From an uncultured Oscillospiraceae bacterium (GTDB taxonomy: Bacteria > Bacillota > Clostridia > Oscillospirales > Oscillospiraceae), in NCBI GenBank assembly GCA_944385545.1, contig CALWXQ010000006.1, positions 1 to 51,167 on the forward strand: 51,167 nt of DNA. Reading direction: 5' to 3'. The notes beneath the pieces are model-generated. The model was not told the DNA's origin and ran no database searches. It saw nothing but the letters and a program-made list of their open reading frames with translations. Below, one piece after another: positions 1-7,754 of this stretch (positions are counted from its first letter, which is position 1; each line of letters opens with the position of its first letter). A program made the position numbers and the translations under genes.

Positions 1-1034
1 TACTCCAGGTTCTGGCAGATCCGCTCACGCATGGAGCCGGAGTTCTCGCCCACGCCGGCGGTGAACACCAGGCAGTCCAGGCCGCCCAGGGCGGCGGCGT
101 AGGAGCCGATATATTTGCGCACCTCATAGGCGAACTTGTTCAGAGCCAGGGCGCAATCCTCGTTGCCGGCGGCAGCGCCTTCCTCAATGTCCCGGAAGTC
201 GGAGGAGACACCGGACAGGGCCATAACGCCGGACTTCTTGTTGAGCATGTTCAGGCACTCGTCGGCGCTCATGCCATACTTGTTCATCACGAACTGCGCC
301 ACAGCCGCGTCCACGTCGCCGGAGCGGGTTCCCATGGGAACACCGGCCAGAGGGGTCAGGCCCATGGAGGTATCCTGGCACTTGCCGTCCTTCACCGCGG
401 ACAGAGAAGAACCGTTGCCCAGGTGGCAGTTCACCAGCTTGATGTCCTTACGGCCCATCAGTTCAATGGCCCGCTTGGTCACATACTTGTGGGACGTGCC
501 GTGGAAGCCGTAGCGGCGGATGGAGTCGTTCTTATAATACTCCGTGGGGATGGCATACCGGTAGGCCACAGGAGGCATGGTCATGTGGAACGCGGTATCG
601 AACACAGCCACCTGAGGCGTGCTGGGCATAACCGCCTGACAGGCGCGAATGCCCATCAGGTTAGCAGGGTTGTGCAGAGGGCCAAGGGGGATGCACTTCT
701 CGATGGCCGCGATGACCTGATCGTTGATGATGCAGGAGTCAAAGAACTCCATGCCGCCATGAAGGACACGGTGACCCACGGCGTCGATCTCGTCGGTGCT
801 TTTGATCACGCCTTCCACCGGATCCACCAGGATCTCCAGGACAGCCTGGATGGCTTCGCTGTGGGTGGGCATGGGAATGTCCTTAACGACCTTCTTGCCG
901 TTGGCATTGTGGTTCAGACGTCCGTCGATGTAGATACGCTCGCACAGGCCCTTGGCGGATACAACACCGGTGTCAGGATCCATCAGCTGGTATTTCAGGC
1001 TGGAAGATCCGGCATTGATGATCAGGATGTTCAT
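1..1034 (-). CDS. ackA: Acetate kinase (3' end beyond window)
   Basis: Acetate kinase interconverts acetyl phosphate plus ADP with acetate plus ATP, the substrate-level ATP step of fermentation in the cytoplasm. About 344 codons are present; the C-terminus lies outside the window. Seen in the translation are the N-terminal phosphate-binding motif NAGSSSLKYQ (residues 7-16), HRVLHGG, FDTAFHMTMP and NCHLGNGSSL, all typical of the ASKHA-fold acetokinases. The start ATG at 1034-1032 follows AGGAGG at a normal distance. It is transcribed away from tmcAL across a shared 250-base gap. The usual partner pta is not visible and could lie beyond the edge. Identification is secure. Confidence 0.95.
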   Translation of the reverse strand, partial: MNILIINAGSSSLKYQLMDPDTGVVSAKGLCERIYIDGRLNHNANGKKVVKDIPMPTHSEAIQAVLEILVDPVEGVIKSTDEIDAVGHRVLHGGMEFFDSCIINDQVIAAIEKCIPLGPLHNPANLMGIRACQAVMPSTPQVAVFDTAFHMTMPPVAYRYAIPTEYYKNDSIRRYGFHGTSHKYVTKRAIELMGRKDIKLVNCHLGNGSSLSAVKDGKCQDTSMGLTPLAGVPMGTRSGDVDAAVAQFVMNKYGMSADECLNMLNKKSGVMALSGVSSDFRDIEEGAAAGNEDCALALNKFAYEVRKYIGSYAAALGGLDCLVFTAGVGENSGSMRERICQNLE

Positions 1035-1196
1035 ATTGAGGTTGCCTCCTAAAATAATTTGATTTTCTTTTGGGAACGCATGTGGTATGATAATCTTAAG
1101 AACCACTGATGAAATCGGCAAGCGCTGATGCCATGTAATTCCCGTTTCTCAGGCCCCGCGGACGGAGCAACGGATATCGGTGTAAGCCGAAAACGA

Positions 1197-1225
1197 TTGA
1201 TTCAAAGGTTCCTTAAGTATTATAG
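1197..1225 (+). promoter_or_regulatory. Possible sigma-A promoter for tmcAL
   Basis: TTGATT (1197-1202) and TTATAG (1220-1225) are separated by 17 bases, about 60 bases upstream of the proposed tmcAL start. The match is moderate, so this is an inference from spacing and sequence only. Confidence 0.4.
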
Positions 1226-1286
1226 TTCATTTTTGCCAATTTCTCAACCCCTCAAAAGAAATTTCTTGAAAAAAGGGTGGTATTTT

Positions 1287-2444
1287 TTGAAAACCGTCGG
1301 CATTATCTGCGAATATAACCCGCTGCATCTGGGCCATTTGTCCCAGATCCGCCGGATCCGGGAGGATTTTGGGGACGCGTGCGCAATTGTGTGCGCCATG
1401 AGCGGAAATTTCGTCCAGCGGGGAGCGCCTGCCATCCTGGACAAAAGCCTCCGGGCGGAAGCCGCCGTGCTGTGCGGAGCGGATCTGGTGCTGGAGCTGC
1501 CGGTAACCACCTCGCTTTCCTCGGCGGAGGGGTTCGCCTCCGGCGGCGTCAGGATCCTTTCTCAGGTCTGTGACGGACTCTCCTTCGGCGCGGAGGAGCC
1601 CCGGGCGGAGCTGTTTCTCTCCGCTGCCCAGGCCCTGCTGGACAGCCGCTTTCCGCCCCTGCTGCGCCGGGAGCTGGCCAAAGGATGCTCCTTCCCGGCG
1701 GCCCGTCAGGCGGCTCTTGCGTCTATGGGCGCCCCGGATCATCTGCTCACCCAGCCCAACAACATTCTGGCGGTGGAATACTGCAAAGCCATTCTGACCC
1801 AGGGCGTATCCATGAAGCCCCTGCCCATCCGTCGGCAGGGCGATTACCACGCCCGGACGCCCCAGCCCGGCGCGCCTTCCGCCACTGCGGTGCGGCGGCT
1901 GATGCTGGCCGGGGAAGCCTGGGGCAGCTGGGTACCCGGCCCCGCGGCCGCGGTTTTCCGGGACGCGCCTGTGCACACCACCGCGGCGGGAGAACGGGCT
2001 GTGCTTGCCCGGCTGCGAACCATGACCGATGAAGAATTCGCCGCACTGCCCTACGGCAGCGAGGGACTGTGGCGCAGGCTCATGCACGCCAGCCGCCGGG
2101 AGCGCACCCTTGAGGACATCCTCACCGCCGTTAAATCCAAGCGCTACACCCGCTCCCGGCTGGATCGGATGGTGATATGCGCCTTTCTGGGCATCACCGA
2201 GGAAGCTATGCAAGCCCCGGCCCCCTATGCCCGGATCCTGGCGTTTAACCGCCGTGGACGGACAGTCCTCAGCACCGTCAAGGAAGCGGAGGTATTCCTA
2301 AATGCCGGAGCTCCCTCCGGGGATCCCTTCCGGGATCTGGAATACCGCTGCGCGGACCTTTACGGCCTGTTCTGCGTTTCCGGCCCCGAGCCGCCGGGAG
2401 CGGAGGCCAGACGGCGGGTGCGGTATGTTGCCGATCTCCCTTGA
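1287..2444 (+). CDS. tmcAL: tRNA(Met) cytidine acetate ligase (TmcAL/YlbM family)
   Basis: This family makes N4-acetylcytidine at the wobble position of elongator tRNA-Met from acetate and ATP. The protein is 385 aa. The nucleotidyltransferase signature EYNPLHLGH sits at residues 9-17, followed by SGNFVQRG, LPVTTSLSSAEGFASG, QPNNILAVEY and PIRRQGDYH, all hallmarks of the family. The frame stays open upstream to 1128, but GGGTGG at 1275-1280 lies six bases before TTG at 1287, and the conserved protein begins exactly there (MKTVGIICEYNP). I therefore choose the TTG start. Its neighbour ackA, a source or sink of acetate, is divergent. Confidence in the family is high; the start is inferred. Confidence 0.9.
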   Translation: MKTVGIICEYNPLHLGHLSQIRRIREDFGDACAIVCAMSGNFVQRGAPAILDKSLRAEAAVLCGADLVLELPVTTSLSSAEGFASGGVRILSQVCDGLSFGAEEPRAELFLSAAQALLDSRFPPLLRRELAKGCSFPAARQAALASMGAPDHLLTQPNNILAVEYCKAILTQGVSMKPLPIRRQGDYHARTPQPGAPSATAVRRLMLAGEAWGSWVPGPAAAVFRDAPVHTTAAGERAVLARLRTMTDEEFAALPYGSEGLWRRLMHASRRERTLEDILTAVKSKRYTRSRLDRMVICAFLGITEEAMQAPAPYARILAFNRRGRTVLSTVKEAEVFLNAGAPSGDPFRDLEYRCADLYGLFCVSGPEPPGAEARRRVRYVADLP

Positions 2445-2507
2445 CAGACTGTATTTTTTATGATACAGTTATAAAAAACAGCAATTTAAGGAGAAAAATC
2501 CAATTTT

Positions 2508-3143
2508 ATGCGCCCCTATTTACCAAAATTAAAACCATTCAATTGTCTGATCGCCTTCTTCGCCTCCGCCTTCCAGGCCTTCGGTATGTACCATATCCAC
2601 GCCCAGTCCGGCGTCACGGAAGGCGGCATCTTCGGTTTGACCCTGCTTTTGTCCCACTGGTTTGCCATTTCCCCGGCCATTTCCAGCTTTGTGTGCAATG
2701 CAGCGTGTTATGTCCTCGGATGGCGGACACTCGGTAAGGAGTTCATCGGCTATTCCCTGGTGGCCGCCTGTGGCTATTCCATTGCCTACAGCATTCTGGA
2801 GCAATTCCCGCCGCTGTGGCCGCAGATCGGGAGCATGCCCCTGGTTGCTTCCCTGACAGGCGCTCTGTTTATCGGCATTGGCGCCGGCCTGTGCGTCCGG
2901 GTGGGAGGAGCGACCTGCGGCGATGACGCTTTGGCCATGAGCATCCGCCACCTGATTAAGGTGGATGTGCAATGGATCTACCTGGTCAGCGACATGACCG
3001 TGCTGCTGCTCTCCCTGAGCTATATTCCCCTGAGGCGCATCGTGTATTCCCTTCTGACGGTGGTGCTCTCCGGTCAGATCATCGGATGGATCCAAAGGAT
3101 TCAGCTCCCCAGGCGGCGCGGCGTTTTGCGCTCCCAGCAATAA
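2508..3143 (+). CDS. YitT-family membrane protein
   Basis: A 211-aa integral membrane protein with about five hydrophobic segments. It shows the YitT/DUF161 pattern: an N-terminal HAQSGVTEGGIFGLTLLL segment, a central GALFIGIGAGL helix, then a GGATCGDDALAM loop. The family has no well established activity. The C-terminal cytosolic DUF2179 domain found in many YitT proteins is absent; the chain ends in a short basic tail. AAGGAG at 2488-2493 is 14 bases from the ATG, a rather long gap. The gene lies 63 bases after tmcAL, may be co-transcribed with it, and ends at a strong terminator shared with convergent nrdD. Confidence 0.75.
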   Translation: MRPYLPKLKPFNCLIAFFASAFQAFGMYHIHAQSGVTEGGIFGLTLLLSHWFAISPAISSFVCNAACYVLGWRTLGKEFIGYSLVAACGYSIAYSILEQFPPLWPQIGSMPLVASLTGALFIGIGAGLCVRVGGATCGDDALAMSIRHLIKVDVQWIYLVSDMTVLLLSLSYIPLRRIVYSLLTVVLSGQIIGWIQRIQLPRRRGVLRSQQ

Positions 3144-3179
3144 CAAGGCCTTGTTGGAAAACCCACAAATGAAAAAACG

Positions 3180-3217
3180 CAAGGGGTTGTCTCAATTCAT
3201 TTTGAGGCAACCCCTTG
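3180..3217. terminator. Bidirectional terminator between yitT-like gene and nrdD
   Basis: A 16-bp stem (3180-3195 with 3202-3217, one G:U pair) encloses the loop TTCATT. An A-run before it (3173-3178) and a T-run after it (3226-3231) let it work on both strands for the two convergent genes. Confidence 0.85.
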
Positions 3218-3234
3218 TGATATTGTTTTTTCGT

Positions 3235-5412
3235 TTACAGGTGCAGCACCCGATCCTTGATCTCCTGGGTTCGGCCCTGGTTCCAGTACTGGGTGCCGAT
3301 GTAGCCGCAGGTACGCCGGGCCACGTTCATTTTGTTCTGATCCCGGTTGCCGCACTGAGGACATTCCCAAACCAGCTTGCCGTCGTCCTCCCGGATCTGG
3401 ATCTCGCCGTCATAGCCGCAGACCTGACAGTAGTCGGACTTGGTATTCAGCTCGGCATACATGATGTTATCGTAAATGAATCGCATCAGTTCCAGCACCG
3501 CGTCGATGTTCTGCTGCATGTTGGGCACCTCCACATAGCTGATGGCGCCGCCTGGGGACAGCTGCTGGAACTGGGCCTCAAAGGCCAGTTTGGTGAAGGC
3601 GTCAATGGGTTCGGACACATGGACATGGTAGGAGTTGGTGATATAGGACTTGTCCGTGATCCCGGGGATCAGGCCGAACCGCTTTTGCAGACATTTGGCA
3701 AACTTGTAGGTGGTGGACTCCAGGGGGGTGCCGTAGAGAGAGAAGTCGATGTTGTGCTCCGCCTTCCAGCCCTTGCAGGCGTCGTTCATATGCTGCATGA
3801 CCTCCAGGGCGAAGGGCTTGGCAGCCTCATCAGTGTGGGACTTGCCGGTCATATATTTCACGCATTCATAAAGGCCGGCGTATCCCAGAGAAATGGTGGA
3901 GTAGCCGCCGTAGAGCAGCTTGTCGATGGGTTCTCCCTTCTCCAGCCGGGCCAGCGCCCCGTACTGCCACAAAATCGGAGCGGCGTCGGACAGTGTGCCC
4001 TTCAGCCGTTGGTGACGGCACATCAGCGCCTGGTGGCACAGCTCCAGCCGCTGGTCAAAGATCTGCCAGAACTTGTCCATTTCCCGGCCGGAGGACAGCG
4101 CCACGTCCACTAAGTTGATGGTGACCACTCCCTGGTTGAACCGGCCGTAGTACTTCGGCTCATTGGTTTGCGGATCCACATAGGGGGTCAGGAAGGAGCG
4201 GCAGCCCATGCAGGTATAGCAGTGGCCCTGGCCGTTCTTATCCACCTTCAGCTCCAGCATTTTCTTCTCGCTGATATAGTCGGGTACCATCCGCTTGGCG
4301 GTGCACTGGGCCGCCATCCGGGTCAGGTAGAAGTAGGGAGTTCCCTCCTCCACGTTGTCCTCCTCCAAAACATAGATCAGCTTGGGGAAGGCCGGGGTAA
4401 TCCACACCCCTTTTTCATTCTTGACGCCCTCGTAGCGCTGACGCAGGGTCTCCTCAATGATCATAGCCAGATCCTGCTTTTCCTGCTGGTTTCTGGCCTC
4501 GTTCAGGTACATGAACACGGTGATGAAGGGAGCCTGACCATTGGTCGTCATCAGGGTGACCACCTGATACTGGATGGTCTGAACGCCCCGGCGGATCTCC
4601 TCCCGCAGACGTTCCTCCACCACCTGGGAGACGGTTTCCGCGTCCGGGGAAACGCCGAAGGCCTGCATCTCCTTATCCACACTTCTGCGGATCTTCTCCC
4701 GGCTGATCTGTACAAAGGGCGCCAGATGGGTCAGAGAAATGGACTGACCGCCGTACTGATTGGAGGCCACCTGGGCGATGATCTGGGTGGCGATGTTGCA
4801 GGCGGTGGAGAAGGAGTGGGGCTTCTCAATGAGGGTGCCGGAAATAACGGTGCCGTTTTGCAGCATGTCTTCCAGGTTTACCAGATCGCAGTTGTGCATA
4901 TGCTGGGCATAATAATCCGAGTCATGGAAGTGGATGATTCCCGCCTCGTGAGCCGCCACCACTTCTTTGGGCAGAAGGATCCGCCGGGTGATGTCCTTGC
5001 TCACCTCGCCTGCCATATAGTCCCGCTGCACGGCGTTGATGGTAGGATTCTTGTTGGCGTTTTCCTGCTTGACCTCCTCGTTATTGCACTCGATAAGGCT
5101 GAGGATCCGATCGTCGGTGGTGTTGGACTGCCGCAGAAGGCTGCGGGTATAGCGATAGGTGATGTACTCCTTGGCCACCTCAAAGGCGCCGTGGGCCATG
5201 ATGGCCTTCTCCACCATATCCTGTATTTCTTCCACGGAGGGACTGCGGCCGTTTTCTTCACAAGCCAGCTGAACGCTCTCAGAGATCCGCCGGATCTGCA
5301 AAGGGGTCATACGCACTGTTTCATCTACCGCGTTGTTGGCCTTGGTCACGGCCATAACGATCTTCTCGATGTCAAAGGTGACTTCCGCTCCGTTTCTCTT
5401 AATGATCTTCAT
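3235..5412 (-). CDS. nrdD: Anaerobic (class III) ribonucleoside-triphosphate reductase
   Basis: This enzyme reduces ribonucleoside triphosphates to deoxynucleotides under anoxia, using a glycyl radical installed by the radical-SAM activase NrdG. The protein is 725 aa. An N-terminal ATP-cone (MKIIKRNGAEVTFDIEKIV, residues 1-19 onward) senses ATP/dATP. The C-terminal zinc site is CQVC...CPQC, and RRTCGYIG carries the radical glycine at about residue 703. The start is ATG 5412 because GGGAGG lies just upstream; the frame is open eleven codons further. Regulation is clear from two NrdR boxes on the promoter. nrdG is not adjacent on either side in this window, which is unusual because nrdD and nrdG are often neighbours. 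Confidence 0.97.
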   Translation of the reverse strand: MKIIKRNGAEVTFDIEKIVMAVTKANNAVDETVRMTPLQIRRISESVQLACEENGRSPSVEEIQDMVEKAIMAHGAFEVAKEYITYRYTRSLLRQSNTTDDRILSLIECNNEEVKQENANKNPTINAVQRDYMAGEVSKDITRRILLPKEVVAAHEAGIIHFHDSDYYAQHMHNCDLVNLEDMLQNGTVISGTLIEKPHSFSTACNIATQIIAQVASNQYGGQSISLTHLAPFVQISREKIRRSVDKEMQAFGVSPDAETVSQVVEERLREEIRRGVQTIQYQVVTLMTTNGQAPFITVFMYLNEARNQQEKQDLAMIIEETLRQRYEGVKNEKGVWITPAFPKLIYVLEEDNVEEGTPYFYLTRMAAQCTAKRMVPDYISEKKMLELKVDKNGQGHCYTCMGCRSFLTPYVDPQTNEPKYYGRFNQGVVTINLVDVALSSGREMDKFWQIFDQRLELCHQALMCRHQRLKGTLSDAAPILWQYGALARLEKGEPIDKLLYGGYSTISLGYAGLYECVKYMTGKSHTDEAAKPFALEVMQHMNDACKGWKAEHNIDFSLYGTPLESTTYKFAKCLQKRFGLIPGITDKSYITNSYHVHVSEPIDAFTKLAFEAQFQQLSPGGAISYVEVPNMQQNIDAVLELMRFIYDNIMYAELNTKSDYCQVCGYDGEIQIREDDGKLVWECPQCGNRDQNKMNVARRTCGYIGTQYWNQGRTQEIKDRVLHL

Positions 5413-5462
5413 TGGTCTTCCTCCCGGGTAATTCGCTGTTCGCATTTTTTCGCGCAGGTCAT

Positions 5463-5490
5463 ATTATACAATATATTGTGGGTTTGTCAA
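5463..5490 (-). promoter_or_regulatory. nrdD promoter
   Basis: On the minus strand TTGACA (5490-5485) and TATAAT (5468-5463) match both sigma-A hexamers perfectly, 16 bases apart. The -10 lies about 50 bases before the nrdD ATG. The proximal NrdR box covers the spacer and part of the -10. Confidence 0.9.
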
Positions 5491-5513
5491 GTCTGAGGCA
5501 CCAAATGTAGTGT
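5466..5513 (-). promoter_or_regulatory. Two NrdR boxes upstream of nrdD
   Basis: The proximal box (5466-5481; minus strand CCACAATATATTGTAT) matches 14 of 16 positions of the known NrdR consensus acaCwAtATaTwGtgt. The distal box (5498-5513; ACACTACATTTGGTGC) matches 12 of 16. They start 32 bases apart, about three helical turns, which is the usual NrdR arrangement. The proximal box overlaps the promoter spacer and -10, and the distal one lies just upstream of the -35, so repression by NrdR-(d)ATP is expected. nrdR itself is not in the window. Confidence 0.88.
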
Positions 5514-5613
5514 GCGCTTTTTCCCGGCAAAAAAGTTGTTGTTTCCTTGCCCCCCGGAGCGTGCTCACAGCGGGGATAAAGTTCTGATTTTTTCGTATTA
5601 AGAAAAGAAATAT

Positions 5614-5642
5614 TTGAAAAGCCGCCGGCAATATAGTATAAT
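5614..5642 (+). promoter_or_regulatory. galM promoter
   Basis: TTGAAA (5614-5619) and TATAAT (5637-5642) are 17 bases apart, 64 bases before the galM ATG. The distance from the divergent nrdD promoter is enough for independent control. Confidence 0.8.
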
Positions 5643-5706
5643 TACAAAGTACGTTCTTAACATAATTCTTCATCTTTCCAGACAAAAAATGAAAGGGTCT
5701 TATTTT

Positions 5707-6723
5707 ATGAAAGAATTTTTTGGCACATTGCCATCCGGGGAAGCCGCCTGGCTGTACACCATCTCCCGGGGCGGTATGTCCGCTGCCGTCACCGATTACG
5801 GCGCCACACTGGTGAAGCTATTCGTCCCCGACCGGGAAGGCCGTCTGGCAGACGTGGTATTGGGATATGACGATTGTCTGGGCTACTTGAACGGAAACGC
5901 CTGTCTGGGCGCTACCGTTGGCAGAAACGCCAACCGGCTGAAGGACGCCAGCTTCGTTCTGAACGGGAAAACCCATTCCCTGACCCCCAACGAAAACGGC
6001 AACAACCTCCACTCCGGCCCGGACTACTATTACAAGCGTATGTGGAAGCTGATCTCCCACGAGGAGCACGCCATCACCCTGGAGCTGAACAGTCCCCACG
6101 GGGACCAGGGCTTCCCCGGCAACGCGGTGATCCGGGTCACCTATGCTCTGGAGCATAGCGGCCGGCTTCGCATCAGCTATAACGGCATCTGCAACCGGGA
6201 TACCGTGTTCAACCTGACCAACCACAGCTATTTCAACCTGGCCGGTCACGAGAAGACCCAGGAGGCCCTGGATCAGCTGCTGAGCATCCCCGGGCGCTTC
6301 TTCAACCCCGACGACGCCTGGAACATCCCCACCGGGGAACTGCGTCCTGTGGACGGCACTCCCATGGACTTCCGCTCCCCCAAGCCCATCCGCCGGGATA
6401 TGGGGCAGGACTATGAGCCGCTGCGCCTGCAAGGGGGCTACGATCATAATTTTGAAGTCTTCTGCAATCCCTGCGCCATTTTGTCCGATCCGGTCTCCGG
6501 CCGTACCATGGCCGTTCATACCGACTGCCCCGGCATTCAGTTCTACGCCGGTAATTCCCTGGACGAAAGCGGCAAGGGCGGCGTATACTATGGTAAGAAC
6601 GCCGGTATTGCCCTGGAGACCCAGTATTATCCCGACTGCCTCCACCACAGCGATTGGCCCCAGCCCATCGTCCCCGCCGGGAAGCGCTACCGCAGCGAAA
6701 CGGTCTACCAGTTCTGCTGGTAA
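5707..6723 (+). CDS. galM: Aldose 1-epimerase (mutarotase)
   Basis: GalM interconverts the alpha and beta anomers of aldoses such as galactose and glucose in the cytoplasm, feeding the Leloir pathway. The protein is 338 aa, the usual length. Family landmarks are GATLVKLFVPDREG, GRNANRL, NNLHSGP, FNLTNHSYFNLAGH with the catalytic acid histidine, and GIALETQYYPD with the catalytic base glutamate near the C-terminus. The ATG at 5707 follows AAAGGG by nine bases, and upstream in-frame starts lack a better site. It is a single-gene unit with its own promoter and a hairpin directly downstream. No other galactose genes are nearby. Confidence 0.93.
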   Translation: MKEFFGTLPSGEAAWLYTISRGGMSAAVTDYGATLVKLFVPDREGRLADVVLGYDDCLGYLNGNACLGATVGRNANRLKDASFVLNGKTHSLTPNENGNNLHSGPDYYYKRMWKLISHEEHAITLELNSPHGDQGFPGNAVIRVTYALEHSGRLRISYNGICNRDTVFNLTNHSYFNLAGHEKTQEALDQLLSIPGRFFNPDDAWNIPTGELRPVDGTPMDFRSPKPIRRDMGQDYEPLRLQGGYDHNFEVFCNPCAILSDPVSGRTMAVHTDCPGIQFYAGNSLDESGKGGVYYGKNAGIALETQYYPDCLHHSDWPQPIVPAGKRYRSETVYQFCW

Positions 6724-6748
6724 TGGATCGCCTGATACCAAACCTATG

Positions 6749-6782
6749 AAACGCGTGAAGGATACGTCTCCTTCACGCGTTT
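6749..6782 (+). terminator. Terminator after galM
   Basis: A perfect 14-bp stem (6749-6762 with 6769-6782) has a six-base loop. The downstream T-tract is short and interrupted (TTTGCTTTG), so termination may be partial. Confidence 0.65.
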
Positions 6783-6860
6783 GCTTTGCACTTCCCTGCT
6801 GCTGGCGCATAAACTGTCCTATAAGCGACTTTGCTTATTCTCAACACGGGAGGTAAACCT

Positions 6861-7685
6861 ATGTCCGAGCAAACAACGGACGCCCTGCGTTCGGATCCCT
6901 GGGATCCCTGTCAGGCCCTGTCCATCCACACACGGAAGATCACCGACTCCTGTCGGGATAAGGACTGCATTGAAGACCTTCGGGTCTATCTAACCTGCGG
7001 CTCCCAGCAGATTCTGGACAATGCCGCCAATGTCCGGGTTCGCAGCGCGGAGCTGCTGCACACCTACATCGACGTCGAACCCGTCGCCTTCGACCGAAAC
7101 CACTACTGCATCGACATCACCTTCTACTACCGCATCCTGGCCGATGCTGTGGTGGGCGCCTGCCGTCCCGCCACCTTGTGCGGTCTGGCCGTCTTCAACA
7201 AGCGGGCCGTTCTTTGCGGCGAGGACAGCCGTGCCCACATCTTCCGCAGCGACACCCGGATCAACGAGCCGGACGGGATGACCCGGGCCTACGCCAACCG
7301 CCCCACAGCCGTGGTAGAGGTGCTGGATCCCATGGTTTTGTCTTCCAAGGTGATGGATGTGGCCGACTGTGCCAACGAAACCGTCTCCGCCCAGATCCCC
7401 GGCGGGATCCGAACCATGTATGACGAGGAGCTGATCCTCTCCGGCGGGCAGCGCCGCTTGTTCGTCACCCTGGGCCAGTTCTCCATCGTGCGGCTGGAGC
7501 GGGACGCCCAGCTGGTCATCCCGGTGCTGGAGTACAGCATCCCCTCCAAAGAGTGCTGCGACTCCCCCGGCTGCTGCGCCGAGGATCCCTGCGAAATGTT
7601 CAGCCGGATCCCGTTCCCTGCCAAGCAATTCTCCCCCAAGGGCTGCGACGACAACTGCGAACAATCCTGCTCCTGCCAAAGCTGA
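6861..7685 (+). CDS. Conserved hypothetical protein with Cys-rich tail
   Basis: A 274-aa soluble protein with no signal peptide or membrane segment, starting at ATG 6861 after GGGAGG. I do not recognise a named family. The body (about residues 15-230) reads as a beta-rich domain with alternating hydrophobic residues. The last 45 residues hold about eleven cysteines in clusters such as ECCDSPGCCAEDPC and CDDNCEQSCSCQS. Cysteine-rich tails like this occur in spore coat proteins and metal-binding proteins; a coat-type role is only a guess. It stands alone between two terminators, so it is a monocistronic unit. Confidence 0.75.
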   Translation: MSEQTTDALRSDPWDPCQALSIHTRKITDSCRDKDCIEDLRVYLTCGSQQILDNAANVRVRSAELLHTYIDVEPVAFDRNHYCIDITFYYRILADAVVGACRPATLCGLAVFNKRAVLCGEDSRAHIFRSDTRINEPDGMTRAYANRPTAVVEVLDPMVLSSKVMDVADCANETVSAQIPGGIRTMYDEELILSGGQRRLFVTLGQFSIVRLERDAQLVIPVLEYSIPSKECCDSPGCCAEDPCEMFSRIPFPAKQFSPKGCDDNCEQSCSCQS

Positions 7686-7690
7686 CAAAA

Positions 7691-7728
7691 CATGCCGGAG
7701 GGCTCTCCCTCCGGCATGCGCTGTTTTT
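7691..7728 (+). terminator. Terminator after the Cys-rich protein gene
   Basis: A perfect 12-bp G+C-rich stem (7691-7702 with 7707-7718) has the loop CTCT. A run of five T follows at 7724-7728. An A-run on the left side means it could also serve the convergent peptidase gene. Confidence 0.85.
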
Positions 7729-7754
7729 ACGACTGGGGCAAACAGGCACTTTGC

